This document shows positions 27,308 through 35,881 of a DNA stretch of 64,000 nucleotides, one piece after another. Position numbers and translations under genes: made by a program. Source of the DNA: CAZFPA01 sp964520975 (GTDB lineage: Bacteria > Bacillota > Negativicutes > Selenomonadales > Selenomonadaceae). Below the pieces are notes generated by a model that worked only from the letters and a program-made list of their open reading frames with translations, searched no databases and was not told the origin of the DNA. The first letter of the stretch is position 1; every line of letters starts with the position of its first letter. The DNA is taken from contig CAZFPA010000001.1 of the NCBI GenBank assembly GCA_964520975.1, forward strand, positions 1 through 64,000, written 5' to 3'.

Positions 27308-28513
27308 TCATTTTCCTCCCTTATCAACGGATTCTACCGATGCCAAAAAGCTGCCCTGCGCCAGCCGTACCTGTACGCGGCTGCCTGGAGAAAGGTCAGC
27401 CACCGAGCGCAATACACCGCCCTCAGGCCGCTCAACAATACCATAGCCACGCCGCAGCACCTTCAACGGGTCCATGAGCTCCAGCTTTTCGAGCTGCAGC
27501 TCCAACGCCTGCCGCCGCAATGCCAGGCTGTTCTTTGCCAATGCCTGCAGCCGTTCAACTGCAGTATCGAGACGCTGCCGTCTCGCTGCCAGAAGCTGCT
27601 GCGGCTGCCGCAGCACGCCACGTTCCTGCAGCGTCTGCAGCCGGCTGCGCTTAGCCTGCAGCAACCGCTCCGCAGAGCCCTGCAGACGGGCAGTAAGTGC
27701 CCGGACATAGCGGGCCAGTTCAGCGGTATCCGGCACGATGAGCTCCGCGGCCTGCGAAGGCGTAGCCGCCCGCACATCACTGGCAAAATCGACTAAGGTA
27801 TAATCCGTTTCATGGCCAACGGCAGAAACTACCGGTATTTTAGACTCATAGACCGCCCGCACGACCGGTTCCTCATTGAAGGACCAAAGATCCTCTGCCG
27901 AGCCGCCGCCGCGCCCTACGATGAGCACATCAACCGGATACCGCTCGTTAAAGAACCGCACCCCGGCGGCCACCTGCTGTGCCGAGACATCCCCCTGTAC
28001 CTGTACCGGATAGAGCACAAGGCGCACCGAAGGATTCCGCCGCTTGGCTACGTGATGGATATCACGCAGCACCGCCCCGGACAGGGAAGTCACTACTCCG
28101 ATTGTATGCGGGAATTTCGGCAGCGGCTGCTTATGCTCCGGCGCAAAAAGACCCTCGGCCGTCAGCCTTTCCTTCAACTGCTCAAAAGCCAGTGCCAGTT
28201 CCCCCGCCCCTTCCGGCATCATGCGGTCCGCATAGAGCTGATAGGCACCATCGCGCTCATAGACGGAAATCGTCCCTGTCACCACGACCTGCAGCCCATT
28301 GACGGGCTGAAAACGCAGCGCCTGCGCCCGGCTCCGGAACATCACGCCCTTGAGACTGGCTCCCGCGTCCTTCAACGTAAAATAACAATGTCCCGAGGCA
28401 TACCGTTTGAAATTCGACAGCTCCCCACGTATCATGATATTCTGCAGGGAGCGCTCACCATCGAACAGATTCTTTATATATTTCGTTACATCACTTACAC
28501 TATGGACTGCCAC
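27308..28513 (-). CDS. xseA: Exodeoxyribonuclease VII large subunit
   Basis: Catalytic subunit that degrades single-stranded DNA. 401 residues: N-terminal OB fold (ELSNFKRYASGHCYFTLKD), catalytic core with the GRGGGSAEDLWSFNEE motif, a long coiled coil rich in Leu, Arg and Gln, and a C-terminal segment with RGYGIV. The start is GTG at 28513, eight bases after CGGAGGG. A small terminator-like hairpin lies between nusB and this gene, so it may have its own promoter or be attenuated. It is the first gene of a 13-gene run reaching scpB. Confidence 0.96.
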   Translation of the reverse strand: MAVHSVSDVTKYIKNLFDGERSLQNIMIRGELSNFKRYASGHCYFTLKDAGASLKGVMFRSRAQALRFQPVNGLQVVVTGTISVYERDGAYQLYADRMMPEGAGELALAFEQLKERLTAEGLFAPEHKQPLPKFPHTIGVVTSLSGAVLRDIHHVAKRRNPSVRLVLYPVQVQGDVSAQQVAAGVRFFNERYPVDVLIVGRGGGSAEDLWSFNEEPVVRAVYESKIPVVSAVGHETDYTLVDFASDVRAATPSQAAELIVPDTAELARYVRALTARLQGSAERLLQAKRSRLQTLQERGVLRQPQQLLAARRQRLDTAVERLQALAKNSLALRRQALELQLEKLELMDPLKVLRRGYGIVERPEGGVLRSVADLSPGSRVQVRLAQGSFLASVESVDKGGK

Positions 28514-28535
28514 GCTGTGATCCCTCCGCACATAA

Positions 28536-28560
28536 GAAAAAGCCAGACCCTGAGCCTGGC
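28536..28560 (-). terminator. Short terminator-like hairpin between nusB and xseA
   Basis: Arms GCCAG and CTGGC with a nine-base loop, followed leftward by TTTTTCTTATG. The stem is only five pairs, so termination is probably incomplete. Confidence 0.55.
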
Positions 28561-28576
28561 GTAAACTTCTCTGCTG

Positions 28577-28993
28577 TTATCTGACCATTGCGCCCAGGAT
28601 TCCGTTCACAAAGCGCCCGGAATCATCCGTGCCAAATTTCTTTGCCAGTTCAACGGCCTCGTTGATAACAATATTCGGTGTGAGCTTTTCCGGGCTGAAC
28701 TTCATTTCATAAATGGCCAGCCGCGTAACATTCCGGTCAATGCCTGACATGCGCTCCACCTTCCACTCACGGGAATTTTCGGTAATCAGGGCATCGATAG
28801 CCTCCAGATTCGCATTCGTCCCATGGACGAGATCCCGGACATAATCACGGTCTCTGGCCGGCAGCAAAACGCCTTCCTCCAGCGCGGCATCAACCGCCCG
28901 CGTCTCCGCGGCCTCGTCCCGGCCATCCGAATTGTTCAAATCTAACTGAAACAGCGCCTGCAGCGCCGCCTCCCTTGCTTGTCTGCGACTCAT
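28577..28993 (-). CDS. nusB: Transcription antitermination factor NusB
   Basis: 138-residue all-helical RNA-binding protein of rRNA antitermination complexes. It has the N-terminal SRRQAREAALQALFQLD signature and the C-terminal PNIVINEAVELAKKFGTDDS motif. AAAGGAAGG lies five bases before the ATG. Copy E of the dispersed promoter repeat lies immediately upstream in the 63-base gap after the DUF2273 gene, so nusB is probably transcribed partly from it. The neighbouring Asp23-AmaP-DUF2273 genes upstream of nusB are a conserved arrangement. Confidence 0.97.
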   Translation of the reverse strand: MSRRQAREAALQALFQLDLNNSDGRDEAAETRAVDAALEEGVLLPARDRDYVRDLVHGTNANLEAIDALITENSREWKVERMSGIDRNVTRLAIYEMKFSPEKLTPNIVINEAVELAKKFGTDDSGRFVNGILGAMVR

Positions 28994-29013
28994 AAAAACC
29001 TTCCTTTATTCTG

Positions 29014-29050
29014 TTGATAACGTCATTGTTCCGGGTTTCCGGCAAAACCC
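29014..29050 (-). repeat. Dispersed promoter-like repeat, diverged copy (E)
   Basis: Matches the other copies in GAACAATG-ACGTTAT, with -10-like TATCAA (29014-29019). Its hairpin arms are CGGGTTT and AAACCCG instead of AATTTCG/CGAAATT, so the pairing is kept although the bases differ. The predicted start is about 14 bases before nusB. Confidence 0.55.
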
Positions 29051-29056
29051 GCCTCA

Positions 29057-29299
29057 TTATTTCCAGCGATGAAAATCATCCGGCAGCGAATCCCGAAGAT
29101 TCTGCAGCCAGCTGCCGCCCTTATCGATCCGGGTTCCCAAAAACAGGCCTATGCCGCCACAGAGCAATATAAACGCCATCCGCCAAAAGCCAACGACCAG
29201 CACTAGAATGCCCAGCAGCAGACCCAGGGATGTGCCGACGAGCTTTCCCCGATGCTCCTGCCAGGCCTTTTCCAGCAAAAGCTTTACTTCTTCCTTCAT
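29057..29299 (-). CDS. DUF2273 small membrane protein
   Basis: 80 residues with two membrane segments (about 21-37 and 40-56) separated by a tight turn, and a basic N-terminus. Small proteins of this family accompany Asp23/Gls24 and AmaP in Bacillota. The operon order here (asp23, amaP, DUF2273, then nusB) supports the same envelope-stress module. Its own function is unknown. GGTGAAGAT precedes the ATG. Confidence 0.85.
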   Translation of the reverse strand: MKEEVKLLLEKAWQEHRGKLVGTSLGLLLGILVLVVGFWRMAFILLCGGIGLFLGTRIDKGGSWLQNLRDSLPDDFHRWK

Positions 29300-29313
29300 A
29301 TCTTCACCGCCTG

Positions 29314-29886
29314 TTATACGACACGCTGTTTTTTCGTCATGGCAGCATTCGTTATATCGACAATATCTATATCGACCGCAAAATCAGCAATGCCTACAAC
29401 ATCCGCGAGCTGTTGCTGCACACGGCTGCGAATCTCATCCGAGACCGCCGCAACGTTTTTTTCCTGTCCGGCCGTCACGCGCAGAGTCGCCCGCACAAAG
29501 GCATCCTTTTCCGGACGCTTTTCCGCCGTCACCCGCACCTTGACATCCCGTACACCAGTGACCGTCCGGGCCACCTTATCGACAAGACTCTGCACCGCGG
29601 CCACCGCCACCCGTACATCGCCGGATCCGCCATGAACCAGAATGACCTCCTTGTCGAAGGCTGCCTTTTTACCGGCTCCCGTCAGGCTGACCGCCAGCAG
29701 ATGAATGCTCAGCAGGAACACCACAAAAGCCACGGCTCCCGTCTGCCACTGCGCTTCCAGAAACTGAAATTCGTTCCAGATATAGCGCTCAGGTACCAGC
29801 TGAAGCACCAGCGCGGCTACCCCCAGCGCGAGCACCGCAAAAGACAGCGTATAAAGGCACAGCAAAAAACGATTGATCAACCCCAT
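29314..29886 (-). CDS. amaP: Alkaline shock response membrane anchor AmaP
   Basis: 190 residues with two N-terminal membrane segments (about 5-27 and 50-75) and a cytoplasmic C-terminal domain. AmaP anchors Asp23 at the membrane in Staphylococcus; the same role is inferred from the family and from its place directly after the Asp23 gene (17 bases). AGAGG lies seven bases before the ATG. The C-terminal domain itself resembles an Asp23-like fold. Confidence 0.87.
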   Translation of the reverse strand: MGLINRFLLCLYTLSFAVLALGVAALVLQLVPERYIWNEFQFLEAQWQTGAVAFVVFLLSIHLLAVSLTGAGKKAAFDKEVILVHGGSGDVRVAVAAVQSLVDKVARTVTGVRDVKVRVTAEKRPEKDAFVRATLRVTAGQEKNVAAVSDEIRSRVQQQLADVVGIADFAVDIDIVDITNAAMTKKQRVV

Positions 29887-29903
29887 AAATCTGCCTCTTT
29901 CCC

Positions 29904-30305
29904 TCAGCGCACGCGCACTTCTTCTTCCCGCTTTTCCGCATCCGGGAAGCCAACGCCCTGCACATGGATATTCACTTCAACAACAGAGAGGCCAGTCATG
30001 GACTCGATTGCCTGCTTGACATTCTCCTGCACGGAGAGAGCCACATCCGGAATACGCACACCGTATTTCACGATAATATAGAGATCCACTGCGGCTTCAC
30101 GCTCACCGACCTCAACCTTAACACCCTTGGCAAAGTTCTTCTTGCCCAGCATCTCAGCAATGCCGCCAACAAGACCGCCGCTCATGCCCGCAATACCATC
30201 GATCTCAGTAGCTGCGAGTCCGGCAATGATCCCTACGACCTCATCCGCGATACGGATTGACCCCAACGAACCATCCTTCTTTTCCAAAGCCTTCTCCTTT
30301 TCCAT
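29904..30305 (-). CDS. Asp23/Gls24 family envelope stress protein
   Basis: 133 residues, the typical length. It contains the family segments IADEVVGIIAGLAATEIDGIAG and GERE-AVDLYIIVKYGVRIPD. Asp23 proteins form a layer under the membrane through AmaP and respond to cell-wall or alkaline stress. GGAGGAGG lies seven bases before the ATG. It heads the asp23-amaP-DUF2273 operon and is transcribed from repeat copy B. The similar Asp23 protein in some species sits elsewhere; no second copy is in the window. Confidence 0.92.
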   Translation of the reverse strand: MEKEKALEKKDGSLGSIRIADEVVGIIAGLAATEIDGIAGMSGGLVGGIAEMLGKKNFAKGVKVEVGEREAAVDLYIIVKYGVRIPDVALSVQENVKQAIESMTGLSVVEVNIHVQGVGFPDAEKREEEVRVR

Positions 30306-30350
30306 AAAAAAGCCTCCTCCATTCTGTATTTTCTTTCAGTGTCAGTTCAA

Positions 30351-30414
30351 TTATAACGCCATTGTTCAAGGTTTCGCAATGTGCAATCCTGCCAATCAGC
30401 GTTGCAACAAGGTA
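30351..30414 (-). repeat. Dispersed promoter-bearing repeat, full copy (B)
   Basis: 64 bases reading leftward from TACCTTGTTG to GGCGTTATAA. TTGCGA (30374-30379), 18 bases, and TATAAT (30350-30355) form a good promoter about 40 bases before the asp23 ATG. The stem-loop region differs from copies A and C. Confidence 0.78.
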
Positions 30415-30540
30415 CGGATATCTGTGTCCAGTTTAAAGAAAACAATCTCCGCACACACAATGCAGCCGGTCCGGACGTATTCCGCTACTTCTGCATATTT
30501 ATAAATTCGCTGCATGCGTTTTTGATTCCTGCTTTTTGGC

Positions 30541-30575
30541 AAAAAAATCCGCTGCCATTTTTGTGGCAGCGAATT
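30541..30575 (-). terminator. efp terminator
   Basis: Arms ATTCGCTGCCA/TGGCAGCGGAT with a short loop, then a run of seven T, just after the efp stop. The rest of the 282-base gap before asp23 holds only repeat copy B. Confidence 0.92.
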
Positions 30576-30587
30576 TTAAATTTTTCT

Positions 30588-31145
30588 TTATGCTCTTTCG
30601 ATGTAGTTGCCCGTGCGCGTATCGATGCGCAGCACATCGCCTTCATTGATGAAGAGCGGTACCCGGACTGCATAGCCCGTCTCAAGCGTTGCCATCTTCG
30701 TTGCGCCGGTAGCTGTATTTCCCTTGACGCTCGGCTCACATTCCGTTACCTTGAGGTTGACGGAATTCGGCAGGCTGATACCGATGATACGCTCCTTAAA
30801 GGTCTGCAGGCTGACTTCCATGTTCTCCTGAAGGTAGTTCAGGGCGTCACCAAGCTGCTCCTTGTTGAGCTCCATCTGCTCATAGCTCTCGGTATCCATA
30901 AAGGTATACATGCCATCAGCTTCATACAGGAACTGCATGTTGCGCGTATCGAGATGTGCCGGCGGCATTTTCTCATTCGGGTTGAAGGTACGCTCTACCA
31001 CAGCGCCCGTCTCTACATTCTTGATCTTCGTTCTTACAAAGGCTGCGCCCTTGCCCGGCTTTACATGCTGAAAGTCTACGACCTGCCATACTCCGTTATC
31101 AATCTCGATGGTCAGTCCTGTACGAAAGTCTGTACTTGAAATCAT
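30588..31145 (-). CDS. efp: Translation elongation factor P
   Basis: Relieves ribosome stalling at polyproline stretches. 185 residues in three beta-barrel domains, with the modification loop PGKGAA placing the Lys at residue 32 at the tip. The C-terminal motif GDVLRIDTRTGNYIERA is intact. With a lysine tip, modification would need YmfI- or PoxA-like enzymes that are not in this window. GGAGGG precedes the ATG. It follows the aminopeptidase gene by 37 bases; efp after pepP is a common pairing. Confidence 0.97.
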   Translation of the reverse strand: MISSTDFRTGLTIEIDNGVWQVVDFQHVKPGKGAAFVRTKIKNVETGAVVERTFNPNEKMPPAHLDTRNMQFLYEADGMYTFMDTESYEQMELNKEQLGDALNYLQENMEVSLQTFKERIIGISLPNSVNLKVTECEPSVKGNTATGATKMATLETGYAVRVPLFINEGDVLRIDTRTGNYIERA

Positions 31146-31182
31146 TAAATTACGCCCTCCATTAACTCTTTGCTTTATTGTT

Positions 31183-32256
31183 TTAGATAATTTCTATCAA
31201 CTGTTTATCGCTGCGGGTAAGCGGTACGCCGCCCTGCTCCGTAACCAAAACAGTATCTTCAATGCGCACGCCGCCCCAGCCTGGCAGATAAACGCCCGGC
31301 TCCACTGTCACCAGCGTATTGACCGGCAGCTGCTCACATTTGCTTGCAGGGGAAAGTCTTGGTTCCTCATGGATTTCCAGCCCGAGACTATGACCAAGAC
31401 CATGACCGAAATACTTGCCAAAGCCCTCAGCAGTCAGATAATCCCGTACTGCCTGATCGACGGCCTTGCCGGAAACACCCGGCTGTACCTTCTCCACACC
31501 CATGAGCTGCGCCTTGAGTACCATGTTATAAATTTTCTTCTGCTTCTCATCCGCCTGCCCTACACATACGGTACGGGTAATATCCGAATGATAGCCTTTA
31601 TAAACAGCACCATAGTCCATTGTAACAAATTCTCCCGAAACAATCAACTTTTCTGTTGCAGTTCCATGCGGAAGGCTTCCCCGCACCCCCGAGGCCACAA
31701 TGGTAGTAAACGCCGGCCGTTCCGAGCCAAGCTCACGCATAACGTTCTCCAGTCGCGCGGCCACAGCGATTTCCGAGATACCCGGACGAATGAACTTCAC
31801 GATATCTTCAAAAGCCTTATCGCTGATTTCAACGGCCTTGCGGATGCAGGCAAGCTCCTCGGCATCCTTGATCTGCCGCAGGGCATCCAGCGATAATGCC
31901 GTATGGAAATCAATATCGCCAAGCAATTCGCTCAGGCTGGCAAAATCATTATACATGAGCGCATTGCCCTCAAAACCGACCTTTCGGCAACCGGCTTCCC
32001 GAATACATGCCGCGGTTTTCTGCAGCAAACCGTCCTTCTGCTCAACGATTTCAAAGAGCGGTGCCTGCTGGGCCGCCTGTTCCATATAGCGGAAATCCGT
32101 AATAAGCTGTGCTCTGTCCGCCGTGATGAAGAGCAGGGTATCGTCCCCGGTAAAGCCGCTGCAGTAGTGCAGATTCTCCAGCTTGTTCACGACAACGCCA
32201 TCCAGCCCTTCCCCGGCCAGTAACGCCCTGATTCTTCTCAAACGATCCTGATTCAT
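31183..32256 (-). CDS. pepP: Xaa-Pro aminopeptidase (M24)
   Basis: 357 residues. An N-terminal creatinase-like domain precedes a pita-bread M24 domain with the metal ligands in TMDYGAVYKGYHSDITRT (two Asp), HGLGHSLGLEIHE (His), and Glu in VTVEPGVY and GGVRIEDTV. It removes N-terminal residues preceding proline. The start overlaps the aroQ stop as ATGA, and GGGGG lies upstream. The set aroQ-pepP-efp is a conserved neighbourhood in Bacillota. Confidence 0.94.
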   Translation of the reverse strand: MNQDRLRRIRALLAGEGLDGVVVNKLENLHYCSGFTGDDTLLFITADRAQLITDFRYMEQAAQQAPLFEIVEQKDGLLQKTAACIREAGCRKVGFEGNALMYNDFASLSELLGDIDFHTALSLDALRQIKDAEELACIRKAVEISDKAFEDIVKFIRPGISEIAVAARLENVMRELGSERPAFTTIVASGVRGSLPHGTATEKLIVSGEFVTMDYGAVYKGYHSDITRTVCVGQADEKQKKIYNMVLKAQLMGVEKVQPGVSGKAVDQAVRDYLTAEGFGKYFGHGLGHSLGLEIHEEPRLSPASKCEQLPVNTLVTVEPGVYLPGWGGVRIEDTVLVTEQGGVPLTRSDKQLIEII

Positions 32257-32705
32257 AACGATGCCCCCTGTTTGGTTTTACGAATAACGACCTCCAGCGC
32301 CGCCATGTAGCTGTCGACACCAAAGCCGCAGATCTGTCCCATAACCACCGGTGCGATGACCGACGTATGACGGAACTCCTCGCGCTTGTGAATATTGGAA
32401 AGATGCACCTCGATCACCGGTGTCCCGATAGCCGCGATAGCATCGCGCACTGCCACGCTGTAATGCGTAAAGGCCGCCGCGTTCAGAATAATGAAGCAAT
32501 AGCCCTGTGCCGGCGCCTGCTGGATTGCGTCCACGAGCGCCCCCTCATGATTGGACTGCATAAAATCCGCCTGCAATCCGGCCTCCGCTGCGCGCTCGCG
32601 CAGAAGGCCATTGATATCCGCCAGCGTTGTCGAGCCATAGATTTCCGGCTCACGCGTCCCCAAAAGATTCAGATTTGGTCCATGAAGCACTAATATCTTT
32701 TTCAA
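32253..32705 (-). CDS. aroQ: Type II 3-dehydroquinate dehydratase
   Basis: Third step of the shikimate pathway. About 150 residues, with GPNLNLLGTREPEIYG (catalytic Tyr), NAAAFTHYSVA (catalytic His) and EVHLSNIHKREEFR. GGGAGG abuts an ATG at 32714 with no spacing. The TTG at 32705, nine bases away, gives the standard N-terminus MKKILVLHGPN, so I used it; the difference is three residues. Confidence 0.94.
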   Translation of the reverse strand: MKKILVLHGPNLNLLGTREPEIYGSTTLADINGLLRERAAEAGLQADFMQSNHEGALVDAIQQAPAQGYCFIILNAAAFTHYSVAVRDAIAAIGTPVIEVHLSNIHKREEFRHTSVIAPVVMGQICGFGVDSYMAALEVVIRKTKQGASL

Positions 32706-32723
32706 GCGATCCATCCTCCCCTG

Positions 32724-33008
32724 TCAATAACGAATCTGAAAGCGTTCCTCAGCCGCAATCGGCTCACGCTCTTCCAGTGTCAGTTCCTTTACACCAATGA
32801 AGGCATTCCCCTGCCGGATGCGTTTTTCCAGCGCAGCAACCGGTGCCTCCTGGCCCTGCATTTCCATGGTTACCGAACCATCATCCATATTGCGCACCCA
32901 GCCGGTAAGCCCGAGTTCCACAGCGTTCTGCTGCACAAAAAAGCGAAATCCAACGCCCTGCACCCGGCCTACGGCCCGGCCATAATAACGAACAATCTTC
33001 TCAAACAT
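32724..33008 (-). CDS. acyP: Acylphosphatase
   Basis: 94 residues hydrolysing carboxyl-phosphate bonds such as acetyl phosphate. The signature GRVQGVGFRFFVQQNA contains the catalytic Arg, and GWVRNMDDGSVTMEMQG contains the Asn. It lies between the TrhP-like gene and aroQ with short gaps. AAGGGGG lies seven bases before the ATG at 33008. Confidence 0.94.
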   Translation of the reverse strand: MFEKIVRYYGRAVGRVQGVGFRFFVQQNAVELGLTGWVRNMDDGSVTMEMQGQEAPVAALEKRIRQGNAFIGVKELTLEEREPIAAEERFQIRY

Positions 33009-33020
33009 CAAAAAGCCCCC

Positions 33021-34244
33021 TTATTTAACATCACGGCGCAGGATGGAGTACGCCTCAACCGGCGCCGCCATATGAATCCGAATGATCTGCTGCGGATGCG
33101 GTGCCGTGTCAATCGGTGTCCCCGTTTCATCCACCATTTCAGCCAATGTCTGCCGGAACATCGGCCCCGTAGGCTGAAACACCTCGATCTCCTGCCCCAG
33201 TTTCATATTATTGCGCTGTTCAACGACGGCCCAGCCCGTTGCCGCATCATAGGCAAGCACCAGCCCGACGAAATCCGAGGTCTGCAGATAGGAGGACGAG
33301 CCGTAGATCTGATCTTTCTCGGTAGGTCGGCCAAAATAAAAGCCCGTCGTGTAATCACGATGCGAAACCTTTTCAAGCTCAGCCAGCCATTCCGGAGCGA
33401 TCCTGAAATGCTCCCGATCGGCAAAATAGCTGTCAATCGCCAACCGGTAGGCCTTCACCACGCTGGCTGCATAGTGGACGCTCTTCATGCGGCCCTCGAT
33501 CTTCAGACTGTCCACGCCGCTCTCAATGACATCGGCAATATAAGGCAGCAGGCACATATCCTTGGAATTGAATATGTACGTGCCGCGGTCGTCCTCTTCC
33601 ACCGGAAAATATTGTCCGGGCCGTGTTTCCTCCATCAGGCTGTATTTCCAGCGACAGGGCTGTGCACAGCCGCCACGGTTGGCATCGCGGCCTGTGAAAT
33701 AATTGCTCATAAGGCAGCGTCCCGAATAGGAGATGCACATGGCTCCATGCACGAACATCTCAAGCTCCACTGCACATTTTTCCCGGATCTCCCGGATTTC
33801 CGCCAGCGACATCTCCCGGGCCAGCACAACCCGGCTCGCCCCCAGTGCAGCCCAGGCATTGACCGCTTCCCAGTTCGTATTGTTCGCCTGCGTACTGATG
33901 TGGATCTCCATCTCCGGTACCACCCGGCGGGCAATCGCGAATACGCCGAGATCAGCGACAAGAATCGCATCCGCCTCCACCCGGGCCAGATACTCGAGAT
34001 ATTCCGGCAATCCCGGCAAATCCTCATTATGGGGAAAGATGTTGACCGTCACATACACCTTCTTGCCCAGGGAATGTGCAAACCGGATACCCTCCCGGAG
34101 CTCCTCCCGGCTGAAATTGCCGCCAAAGGCACGCAGTCCAAAGGACTTGCCCCCAAGATAAACGGCATCTGCACCGTAGAGCAGTGCCATCTTCATTTTT
34201 TCCAAATTTCCTGCCGGCGCTAAAAGCTCAGGCTTCTTTATCAT
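33021..34244 (-). CDS. trhP: U32 family tRNA hydroxylation protein, TrhP type
   Basis: 407 residues starting MIKKPELLAPAGNLEKM at 34244, where GGAGGG lies six bases upstream; the frame extends further up but that part lies inside trmR. Cys 170, 177, 193 and 231 have the spacing of the four [4Fe-4S] ligands of UbiU-like U32 proteins. It follows trmR, as yrrN/yrrO follow yrrM in Bacillus subtilis, where TrhP makes 5-hydroxyuridine at U34 and TrmR methylates it. So a role in 5-methoxyuridine synthesis is well supported. Bacillus has two such genes in tandem; here there is one plus the larger paralogue at 9423-11915. Confidence 0.9.
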   Translation of the reverse strand: MIKKPELLAPAGNLEKMKMALLYGADAVYLGGKSFGLRAFGGNFSREELREGIRFAHSLGKKVYVTVNIFPHNEDLPGLPEYLEYLARVEADAILVADLGVFAIARRVVPEMEIHISTQANNTNWEAVNAWAALGASRVVLAREMSLAEIREIREKCAVELEMFVHGAMCISYSGRCLMSNYFTGRDANRGGCAQPCRWKYSLMEETRPGQYFPVEEDDRGTYIFNSKDMCLLPYIADVIESGVDSLKIEGRMKSVHYAASVVKAYRLAIDSYFADREHFRIAPEWLAELEKVSHRDYTTGFYFGRPTEKDQIYGSSSYLQTSDFVGLVLAYDAATGWAVVEQRNNMKLGQEIEVFQPTGPMFRQTLAEMVDETGTPIDTAPHPQQIIRIHMAAPVEAYSILRRDVK

Positions 34245-34833
34245 TCCGTACCCTCCGTGAAACCGCCAGACCATCACCGTTTTCGTGGATTTGCGTAACA
34301 AATCCGGGTGTATTCTGAACCAGTGCAATATATTCTCGCAGGCGCTTGACAATCGTCTTATAGCGCCGCGGAGCCTTTTCTGTCCCCATCACATAGCCGC
34401 GAAAGAGCACATTATCCGCTGTAATGACCCCATGTTCTGCCAGCAGCGGCAGCACCTTATGAAAATAATCCACATACTGCCCCTTGGCCGCATCAATGAA
34501 CACGAAATCAAAGGGGCCGGTCAACCGGGTAAGCAGAACCGCAGCGTCCCCCACCTGCTGCTCGATTTGGGCCGCATAGGGAGATCGCTGCAGAAAGCGA
34601 GCCGCCAGTGCCGCCCGTTCCTCGCTGAGTTCCAGCGTCACAATATGCGCTCCGGACGCAGCCTGCTGCGCCATAAGCAAGGTAGAGTAGCCAATGGCCG
34701 TCCCGATCTCCAAAATACGCCGTGGCTGTGCCTGCTGCACAGCTGCGAGCAGCACACCGCGCCCGCGTTCATTGATGATCGGCACATGATACTCGGCCGC
34801 GTACATCTCCATTTCGCGCAAAAGCTCCTGCAT
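34228..34833 (-). CDS. trmR: tRNA 5-hydroxyuridine methyltransferase
   Basis: 201 residues, an O-methyltransferase of the YrrM type. The SAM motif is EIGTAIGYSTLLMA, and FVFIDAAKGQY and TADNVLFRGYV hold metal and substrate residues. TrmR methylates ho5U34 to mo5U34 in tRNA. It shares one base with the mltG stop (TGATG) and overlaps the TrhP start by 17 bases, so these three are translationally coupled in the same order as B. subtilis yrrLMN. Confidence 0.92.
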   Translation of the reverse strand: MQELLREMEMYAAEYHVPIINERGRGVLLAAVQQAQPRRILEIGTAIGYSTLLMAQQAASGAHIVTLELSEERAALAARFLQRSPYAAQIEQQVGDAAVLLTRLTGPFDFVFIDAAKGQYVDYFHKVLPLLAEHGVITADNVLFRGYVMGTEKAPRRYKTIVKRLREYIALVQNTPGFVTQIHENGDGLAVSRRVRNDKEA

Positions 34834-35861
34834 CAGCGCACCCTCTCCACTTCGGCGAGATGCTCCTCATAGCTCATGGAATAATGGTTGTGCCCCTGCC
34901 GGTCCGCTACGAAATACAAATAGCCGGTATCCGCCGGATAGAGCACTGCCCGGATGGCTGCCATGCCAGGATTGGCAATTGGTCCGGGCGGCAGGCCCTG
35001 GTGCTGATAGGTATTATAGGGAGACTCCATTTTAGTATCCTCGATGGATACATCCTCCTTCGGGCCATCCAGCAGATACTGCAGCGTCGTATCCGACTGC
35101 AGCGGCATCCCGACGCGCAGCCGCTTCAGGAATACCTGCGCGATGATGGGTCGGTCCTCATCGAAGCGGGCCTCCTTTTCGACCAGTGAAGCCAGGGTGA
35201 TGAGCTCATAGATAGAAAGATCCCTCTCGGCCGCCCGCTCCCGAAGCTCCGGTGTAAGCTTGCTGTCAAAGGCCTCCGTCATCATTTTCAGGACATCCTC
35301 CGCTGAGGCATCATTCGTAATCTCATAGGTATCCGGAAAGAGGAAGCCCTCCGCCGCGTAATCCGCCTGCGCACTCTTTTTCATATAGCTGTAAGGCGCA
35401 AAAGTCTTTGCCGCCCGCAAAAATTCCTTTTGGTCGACAAGCCCCTCATCCGAGAGCCGCTTCGCAATTTCCCGCACATTGTAACCCTCCGGAATCGTAA
35501 AGCGCAGCGAAGAGGTCGCGCCATCCACGAGCATGCGCAGAACCTCCCTCGCCTCCATATTGCGGTGCAAGGCATAGTTTCCCGTCTTGAATTTGCTGTC
35601 GGCACCATTGAGCTTGGCCGTCAGCCAAAAGTTATATTTGGAAGAAATGACACCATGCTGCTGCAGCAGCGTGCCAATATCATCGGCTGTCATCCCCGGC
35701 TTCACCCGCAGGTAGATCTTTTCCTGCGCGGAGGATGTCTGCACACCGCGCACCTGCGGACTATGCATGCAGCTATAGGTGAAGATGACAGCAATAAAAA
35801 ACAGCAGACCTCCAAGGACTGCCCATTTGGATATCTGCCGGTCTTTTTTCCATTCGATCAA
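34833..35861 (-). CDS. mltG: Endolytic murein transglycosylase MltG
   Basis: About 342 residues: a short cytoplasmic N-terminus, one membrane segment (near residues 13-33), a LysM-like segment and the YceG catalytic domain with its Glu in LASLVEKEARFDE and the motif TDGYLY-like ADTGYLYFVAD at the end. It cuts nascent glycan strands and sets their length. AAGGAG directly abuts an ATG at 35870, so the TTG at 35861 (nine bases away) is the better start. Repeat copy C, with its promoter, is just upstream. Confidence 0.93.
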   Translation of the reverse strand: MIEWKKDRQISKWAVLGGLLFFIAVIFTYSCMHSPQVRGVQTSSAQEKIYLRVKPGMTADDIGTLLQQHGVISSKYNFWLTAKLNGADSKFKTGNYALHRNMEAREVLRMLVDGATSSLRFTIPEGYNVREIAKRLSDEGLVDQKEFLRAAKTFAPYSYMKKSAQADYAAEGFLFPDTYEITNDASAEDVLKMMTEAFDSKLTPELRERAAERDLSIYELITLASLVEKEARFDEDRPIIAQVFLKRLRVGMPLQSDTTLQYLLDGPKEDVSIEDTKMESPYNTYQHQGLPPGPIANPGMAAIRAVLYPADTGYLYFVADRQGHNHYSMSYEEHLAEVERVR

Positions 35862-35881
35862 AAACAACATCTCCTTAATTG

